Assembly: GCA_947561395.2 (NCBI GenBank)
Contig: OX387185.1
Location: 17,634,366 to 17,698,365 of the forward strand
DNA from: Buxus sempervirens
Lineage: Eukaryota > Streptophyta > Magnoliopsida > Buxales > Buxaceae
Length of the DNA: 64,000 nt
Direction of reading: 5' to 3'
Shown here: positions 58,728-64,000 of the stretch, piece by piece
How positions within the stretch are numbered: the first letter of the stretch is position 1
Layout of the letters: each line of letters begins with the position of its first letter
Position numbers and translations under genes: made by a program
Notes under the pieces: model-generated
What the model saw: only the letters and a program-made list of their open reading frames with translations
Databases searched by the model: none
What the model was told of the DNA's origin: nothing

Positions 58728-59954
58728 TCATCACAACCCGATGATTCAGAAATCATCCCCAGTGTTCCTTATGAACTTGAGGATAATGATGAATCATGGG
58801 AAACCCCACCTGAAATCCAATTTGCCTTGGACAAACATGAAAAGGGTCTCCAGGCTAACATTGAGGAAACTGAACCCATCAACATAGGTGACACAGCACA
58901 ACCAAGGATTCTTCAAGTTGGTAAAAAGCTGACATTATTACAGAAAACACAGATAACTGATTTTCTAAAATCCTACACAGATGTGTTTGCATGGTCATAT
59001 GAGGATATGCCTGGGTTAGACACGGATTTAGTTGTGCACCGGTTACCTATAAAGTCTGAGGCCACACCAGTGAAGCAAAAACTCAGACGCATGAAACCAG
59101 AATGGGCCCTGAAGATCAAAGAGGAGGTCACCAAGCAGTTAAAAGCTGGGTTCTTAAAAGTAACAGATTACCCAGAGTGGTTAGCAAACATTGTGCCAGT
59201 CCCCAAGAAAGATGGGAGGGTCAGGATGTGTGTTGATTATAGGGATCTGAACAAGGCAAGCCCAAAAGATGACTTTCCATTGCCACACATAGATATATTG
59301 GTTGATAATACTGCAACTCATTCCATGTTCTCCTTTATAGATGGATTCTCCGGGTAAAATCAGATAAGGATGGCACCTGAAGACATGGAAAAGACATCCT
59401 TTATCACACATTGGGGCATGTACTGCTACAAAGTGATGCCATTCGGGTTAAAGAATGCAGGCGCCACATACCAGCGAGCAATGACTTTGCTATTCCACGA
59501 TTTGATGCACAAAGAAATGGAAGTATACGTGGATGACATGATTGCAAAATCAAAAGAAGAGGACAACCATTTGGTGAACCTTGAAAAGGTGTTTGACAGG
59601 CTCAGGAAATGCAAGCTCAGGCTGAACCCGAATAAGTGTGTATTCGGAGTTACTCCAGGGAAGCTGCTCGGATTCATCGTTGGAAAACGAGGCATTGAGG
59701 TTGACCCTGTCAAAGTAAAGGCCATATTGGAGATGCCTCCTCCATCCACAGAGAAAGAAGTAAGAGGTTTCCTTGGCAGATTACAGTACATCAGTCGGTT
59801 CATAGCACAGATGACTCCCGTGTGCGAACCAATATTCAAATTGCTAAAAAAGGATAACCCCGTGATTTGGAATGAAGATTGCCAAGAAGCGTTTGACAAA
59901 ATCAAGGCCTATCTGATGAGTCCGCCGACTTTGGTTCCCCCTGTACCTGGATGA
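58728..59954 (+). pseudogene. pol: Reverse transcriptase, element C
   Basis: Same frame. Landmarks: DVFAWSYEDMPGLD (58978), KQKLRRMKPEWALKIKEEV, WLANIVPVPKKDGRVRMCVDYRDLN, DDFPLPHIDIL, MAPEDMEKTSFITHWG, YCYKVMPFGLKNAGATYQRAM, VYVDDMIAKSK with YVDD at 59525-59536, LRLNPNKCVFGV, and VRGFLGRLQYISRFI. All main fingers/palm motifs are present. A TAA at 59355, in the FSG-x-NQI motif, and a TGA at 59952 at the end of the thumb/connection break it. It would make cDNA from element RNA. It is the intact counterpart of the RT that C interrupts in E. Confidence 0.93.
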
Positions 59955-60390
59955 CCCCTAATCATGTACTTGTCAGTCACAGAAACGGCAGCCAGATGTG
60001 TCCTAGGGCAGCATGATGATACAGGAAGAAAGGAACAAGCAATTTATTATCTGAGCAAGAAATTTACCAATTATGAAGTAAGATACACATTGCTTGAGAA
60101 GACCTGTGGCGCGTTGGTATGGGCAGCTCAGAAGCTCCGGCACTATCTTCTCAGTCATACTGTCCTTTTGATCTCGGATGCGGATCCCCTGAAGTACATT
60201 TTTGAAAAACCAATCTCCACTGGAAGGATAGCCAAGTGGCAGGTTATCTTATCTCAGTATGACATTGTCTACACCACAAGAAAGGCAATAAAGGGACAGG
60301 CAGTAGCAGATCACCTGGCAGAACACCCTGTGCCCGACTATCAACCACTTCTCACCGGGTTGCCGGATGATGAAATTATGTGTACCGAGT
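59955..60390 (+). pseudogene. pol: RNase H (retrotransposon type), element C
   Basis: Continues in frame: LSVTETAARCVLGQHDDTG, AIYYLSKKFTNYEVRY, LEKTCGALVWAAQKLRHYL, LISDADPLKYIFEKP, and KGQAVADHLAEHP at about 60290-60330. This is the ordinary Ty3/gypsy RNase H, which removes RNA from the RNA:DNA hybrid; its catalytic acidic residues appear degraded relative to active enzymes, as is usual where a second RNase H is present. Confidence 0.85.
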
Positions 60391-60800
60391 CAATAAAAAA
60401 GGGAACCGAATGGCAAATGTTCTTCGATGGGGCCGTCAACATCAATGGGAAAGGGATTGGAGCAGTAATCATTTCCCCAGAGGGAGTCCATCATCCAATA
60501 GCAGCAAAACTCTTGTTCGATTGCACTAACAACATGGCAGAATACGAAGCATGTGTGTTAGGCTTACGAGCCGCAATTGAAATGAATATCCAAGAGTTAA
60601 AAGTCTATGGTGATTCTTGTCTAATCATCTACCAAGTAATGGGGGACTGGAGGACTAAGGACCCAAAATTGGTGCCATATCAGGAACTGATTAAGGAACT
60701 GGAAGGACAATTCAAAAATGTGACGTTTGATTATATGCCACGAGACAGGAATCAGTTTGCAGATTTCCTGGCAACACTGGCATCTATGGCAACCATCACT
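60391..60800 (+). pseudogene. pol: Second, archaeal-type RNase H (aRH), element C
   Basis: A second RNase H follows: WQMFFDGAVN (Asp, about 60426), MAEYEACVLGLRAAI (Glu, about 60540), KVYGDSCLIIYQV (Asp, about 60612), and RNQFADFLATLASM (Asp, about 60760). The D-E-D-D set is complete. An extra archaeal-type RNase H after the normal one is the hallmark of the Tat lineage (Ogre, Retand), so it fixes the lineage of C. Confidence 0.92.
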
Positions 60801-61769
60801 GGGGACACTTGGGTACAACCATTGGAGATAGAAGTGCGGCATTCTCCTGTCTACTGTTTTAATGTTGAAAAGAGCATGCCAAAAGGGGAACCCTGGTATG
60901 CAGATATAATGAGGTACATGAGAAACAGGACTTTGCCAAAGAATGCCACAGCATCTGAAAGGCGCACGATTCAAAAACTGGCAGGACAGTTCTTCCTCAG
61001 TGGAGGTAAGCTATACAAGAAGTCCTACAATGATTCATTGTTGCTATGTGTAACAGAGGAAGAGGCACAACAGCTGGTTGATGAAGTCCATGGGGGACAA
61101 TGTGGCGCCCATATGAGCGGGCACATGCTAGCTAGAAAAATCTTGAGAATGGGCTATTACTGGTTAACTATGGAACATGATTGTCATATCCACGTAAGCA
61201 AATGCCAGTTATGCCAAGTTTATGCTGACAACATTCATGCACCGCCCAACACTTTGTACTCAATGACTTCTCCTTGGCCCTTCGCCATCTGGGGAATTGA
61301 TATGATTGGAGAGATCCATCCGAAGGCATCAAATGGGCACCGATTCATCTTGGTTGCAATAGATTATTTTACCAAGTGGGTAGAAGCCGTGTCATTTGCA
61401 GATGTCAAAGGGTCCCATGTATTGAAATTCATCAGAAATAATATTGTCTGTCGCTATGGTGTGCCTGAAGCACTCATCACAGACAATGCCAAGAATTTGA
61501 ATAACAAGGACATGGACAAGATGTGCGAAGATTTGAAGATCAGGCATTTAAATTCCACAGCATACAGACCCAAGATGAATGGAGCAGTAGAAGCTACCAA
61601 CAAAAATCTGAAGAAGATATTGGAGAAGATGGTAGTTACCTACAGAGACTGGCATGAGAAGCTGCCATATGCTTTGCATGCATACCGAACCTCAATCAGG
61701 GTCTCAACCGGAGCAACTCCTTTCTCTCTTGTATATGGAATGGAGGCAGTCCTTCCCGTAGAAGAATAG
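60801..61769 (+). pseudogene. pol: Integrase N-terminal and catalytic domains, element C
   Basis: The HHCC zinc-binding region is DEVHGGQCGAHMSGH...CQLCQ (61081-61213). The catalytic core DD35E is visible: GIDMIGE (Asp 61299-61301), ITDNAKN (Asp 61482-61484), and NGAVEATNK (Glu 61590-61592), with 35 residues between the second Asp and Glu. The frame ends LPVEE-stop at 61767-61769, where a deletion joins two parts. Integrase inserts the cDNA into the host genome; this copy is cut off before its C-terminal domain. Confidence 0.93.
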
Positions 61770-62002
61770 CACGAGCTTACAACAAGAAAATGATACCACG
61801 ACACTTCAAGGTGGGAAACATTGTTATGAAAAAGATATTCCCCCACCAAGAAGACAATAGAGGGAAATTCAAGCCAAACTATGAAGGACCATTCATAGTA
61901 CACAAAGTTTTGTCCAGAGGAGCACTAATCCTACAAGAGATGGACGGAACTATTTTTCCTGAGCCAATAAATGCAGATGCAGTCAAACTGTATTACCCTT
62001 GA
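61770..62002 (+). pseudogene. pol: Integrase C-terminal piece, element C
   Basis: Another frame resumes with ARAYNKKM, HFKVGNIVMKKIF, GKFKPNYEGPFIVHKV and GALILQEMDG, ending at 62002. It is homologous to F's piece at 16044-16313. The segment just upstream, present in F (HGQLYQKRMD), is missing, so roughly 40-50 residues have been lost, and the frame is shifted. Confidence 0.9.
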
Positions 62003-63790
62003 AATCATTTCAATTGGGAAATGAAGAGAGGCCATCCTTCACTCTCCCCCAAGCCTGTAAATCCTTCCAAAAAACCCAAAAAAATTCTCCCCTAGTTAAA
62101 CACTTTTGAGCCTGAAAATTTCTTTTCAATCCTAGTACAGGTGTTCTTACACGCCAAAAAGGGCATTCCTGGCCCCCATACAAAAAAAAAAAAGAAGAGA
62201 GCAATTGCGAAGAAAATCAAGAAAAAGAATGTCAATATGAATTCCATAAGCCAGGATGTAAGCCCCAACAATAAAGGGAGCACTGTACAGACCTATAAAA
62301 TCATAGCCTTCTTGGGCCACTTATCTTTCTTTCAAAACCCCGACCTAGTTTACATTTCGTCCTACCTTAAAGACCTTTCGGATCCCAAAGAAAATGATCT
62401 TGAGCAAGACAGTCAAATCTGCGTTTTCGGGTAATGACGGAATTGAATTCTCTCTGAAAGGACCAGACATAGTGAAAACCCAAAAAGGGCGCTATGTGCA
62501 AAAAAGGGTCAGTCGTGGTTAAAAAAAAAAAAACTGGTCATACCTTGATTAGAAGCAAAAAGGGAAATGCAGCAAAAACAGAAACAGGATGGATAGTGCA
62601 CTGAGTGGGGACAGCCAAGTGACCTGAAGGGCCCAGATTGGCAGATTGTGTTTGGGTCAAAGCTTCATAATGGTCTATGATGACAAGGCTAAAAATACCA
62701 ATCACTCTAATCTGTGTCTGGCTTAAGGATTGACTTTTGTGATAATTGCAGGTACAAACACACACTACCACATCTGCGTTTTTCCGTAATTATTCTGCTT
62801 AACTACTCTTGAGATTTCCCCAACTGTGCTGCTAACCTGTGAAGAAAGGTTTATTACCTTGATCAACAGCCATTTTTTATGATAAGTGAAAGGCTTAAAA
62901 AGAAACAAACCCTGCATATCCCCGGCAGATTGAGCACTGACATTTTGCTCTTTGTATAGGTTCAAAGAAGGAAGAAGAAAGATGCAAGATGAACATGAGA
63001 AGGATACTTTGATCCTTCATTCCCCAACAGAGGCTTCTTCCCTTTCATCCCCAGCAGAGCTCAAAAGAAAGAAAGTCGTCGAGATCCTCAGAGCAAAAAG
63101 AGACATCACAATAAACCCCAGGGAGTCATCTTGACAGATCATATTCCCACCAAACCCCAGTGGATACTCATAAGTGGGAAGAGAAGCTCTAATGCCTCGA
63201 CAAGGAAAGAGTCAAGTGAAAAGAAGCAACAAGCTTTTCAAAGAAAAACAAAGCAATAATGGGCCAATTCGCCCCCTTTTATAAATTTCTATTTCCCACT
63301 TTTGTAAATAGTCCAGGCTAGAATAGGTATGTGTGGTCTTCAAGATGATGGGCAGCAGCGCAGAAGCCTCCTCCCGTTCTCTCACCGCCACTCCCAGTCC
63401 CTAACCTTGGCCTGATAACCTCTTTTTCCCTTCAAAAAAAAAAAAAAAAAAAAAAAAAAACAAAAAAACTGAAGTTACTAAAAGCTTTAATGGAACAAAC
63501 AAAAAGAAAAGAACATTGTTAAGTGCCTTGCATCAACGCCGAAACAGGCTGATGAGTTCAGATTTAATCCTATATTTCTTTTTCAAAGACAGAAAACTAA
63601 GGAATAGCCCTATTCAAACCCGAAAGAGGGTATAGGGATTCCAAAATCAGGAAGTGATACCAGACATCTGACGCTTCCCTTTCATTAAAAACAATTCAGT
63701 GATTGAGCTCGTCGACCCTGTCGACAGAAATGCAAGGTGCAAAAATAAGGTTCTTTTTCTTCTTTGCCGTTCATCCCCCAAGGTGACTCC
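62003..63790 (+). other. Long 3' non-coding region of element C
   Basis: No gene is seen in 1.8 kb. A-rich runs occur at 62180-62192 and 62520-62533, and about thirty consecutive As at 63434-63463. Parts resemble the 3' region of F (for example GGTAATGACGGAAT near 62430). There is no antisense DUF7745 ORF here, unlike next to F. Confidence 0.65.
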
Positions 63791-63806
63791 AGCAAAGAGG
63801 GGCAGC
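63791..63806 (+). other. Polypurine tract of element C
   Basis: AGCAAAGAGGGGCAGC directly before the 3' LTR, matching D's. Confidence 0.85.
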
Positions 63807-64000
63807 TGTAGACACCTGATTTTTGCACCCCTAAAATGACAAAAAAAATGAAAAGTCAAACTTTTAGTCAAACCCTGAGGGGGTCAAAAAATTGACTTTT
63901 TGATTCAACATAATTTTGCCATCAAACTTTATATCATTGAAAAGAGCATTTCAACACGGTTCTAACGCAATTGAATTTGCTGGAATCGGAGCCCAAATGA
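63807..64000 (+). mobile_element. Start of 3' LTR of element C
   Basis: TGTAGACACCTGATTTTTGC; the visible 194 bases match the 5' LTR except at four positions. Confidence 0.92.

Larger units (their letters stand above)
47944..64000 (+). mobile_element. Tat/Ogre-like Ty3/gypsy element C (3' LTR truncated by window)
   Basis: 5' LTR 47944-50341, PBS 50345, ORF1 51686, arrays 53291-54340, gag 54522, protease, RT, RNase H, aRH, integrase to 62002, PPT 63791 and 3' LTR from 63807. It lies within element E's RT. The visible 194 bases of the 3' LTR differ from the 5' LTR at 4 positions, about 2%. The right-hand target duplication is off-window; the left flank is GACGG. Confidence 0.93.

Noticed and set aside
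62952-63134. 60-codon + strand open frame in the 3' region of C
   Set aside because: No family recognised, not conserved in D or F, and short enough to be chance.

Overview
This window is plant nuclear DNA made almost entirely of nested LTR retrotransposons; I see no intact host gene. The angiosperm call rests on Ty3/gypsy polyproteins with the Tat/Ogre domain order (gag, aspartic protease, G-patch, RT, RNase H, a second archaeal-type RNase H, integrase), plant mobile domain (PMD) and DUF7745-like reading frames, and long LTRs of 1.4-5.4 kb. The species cannot be named from sequence alone; a eudicot is likely.

Layout. (1) 1-12888: a PMD-type pseudogene on the + strand, with introns, is broken by LTR insertions: one ending at 2351, one inverted at 3862-6576 (TSD GGACA), and one at 7231-12667 (TSD ACATC/GCATC). 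The last carries a nested inverted solo LTR at 9316-10745 (TSD CTACT). (2) 13086-16313: a palindrome cluster and TATA box, then an intron-containing DUF7745-like pseudogene on +, then the 3' region and integrase end of a Tat element on the minus strand (element F). (3) From 16314: a large Tat element on + (element E) sits in F's integrase. Its 5' LTR is split by a 4-kb solo LTR (17117-21101, TSD CTTAG) and by a complete 12.1-kb gag-only element (element D, 21730-33868, TSD CCCCC). E continues with PBS, leader, DUF7745-like ORF1, hairpin-repeat arrays, gag-pro, another solo LTR (44348-46703, TSD CAGCC) and the start of RT. (4) At 47944 a second Tat element (element C) has inserted into E's RT. 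It carries LTR, PBS, ORF1, arrays, gag, pro, RT, RH, aRH, INT and PPT, and its 3' LTR runs off the window end.

How the parts relate. C and E are diverged copies of one autonomous lineage, both disabled by stops, frameshifts, insertions or a deletion. D has LTRs, PBS, gag and PPT but no pol, and shares its LTR ends, PBS and PPT with C, so it looks like a gag-only element mobilised by a C-like partner.

The most unusual signal is structural. At least six elements carry tandem short repeats in which each unit folds into a small hairpin with a nearly constant loop but a changing stem, and the two stem arms change together. This occurs in D's 41-unit array, in three arrays of C, in two arrays of E, and in three of the solo LTRs. 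A related pattern occurs upstream of the TATA boxes, where each LTR has its own GC-rich palindromic word. The repeated preservation of pairing in unrelated sequences is the main candidate for an undescribed feature.
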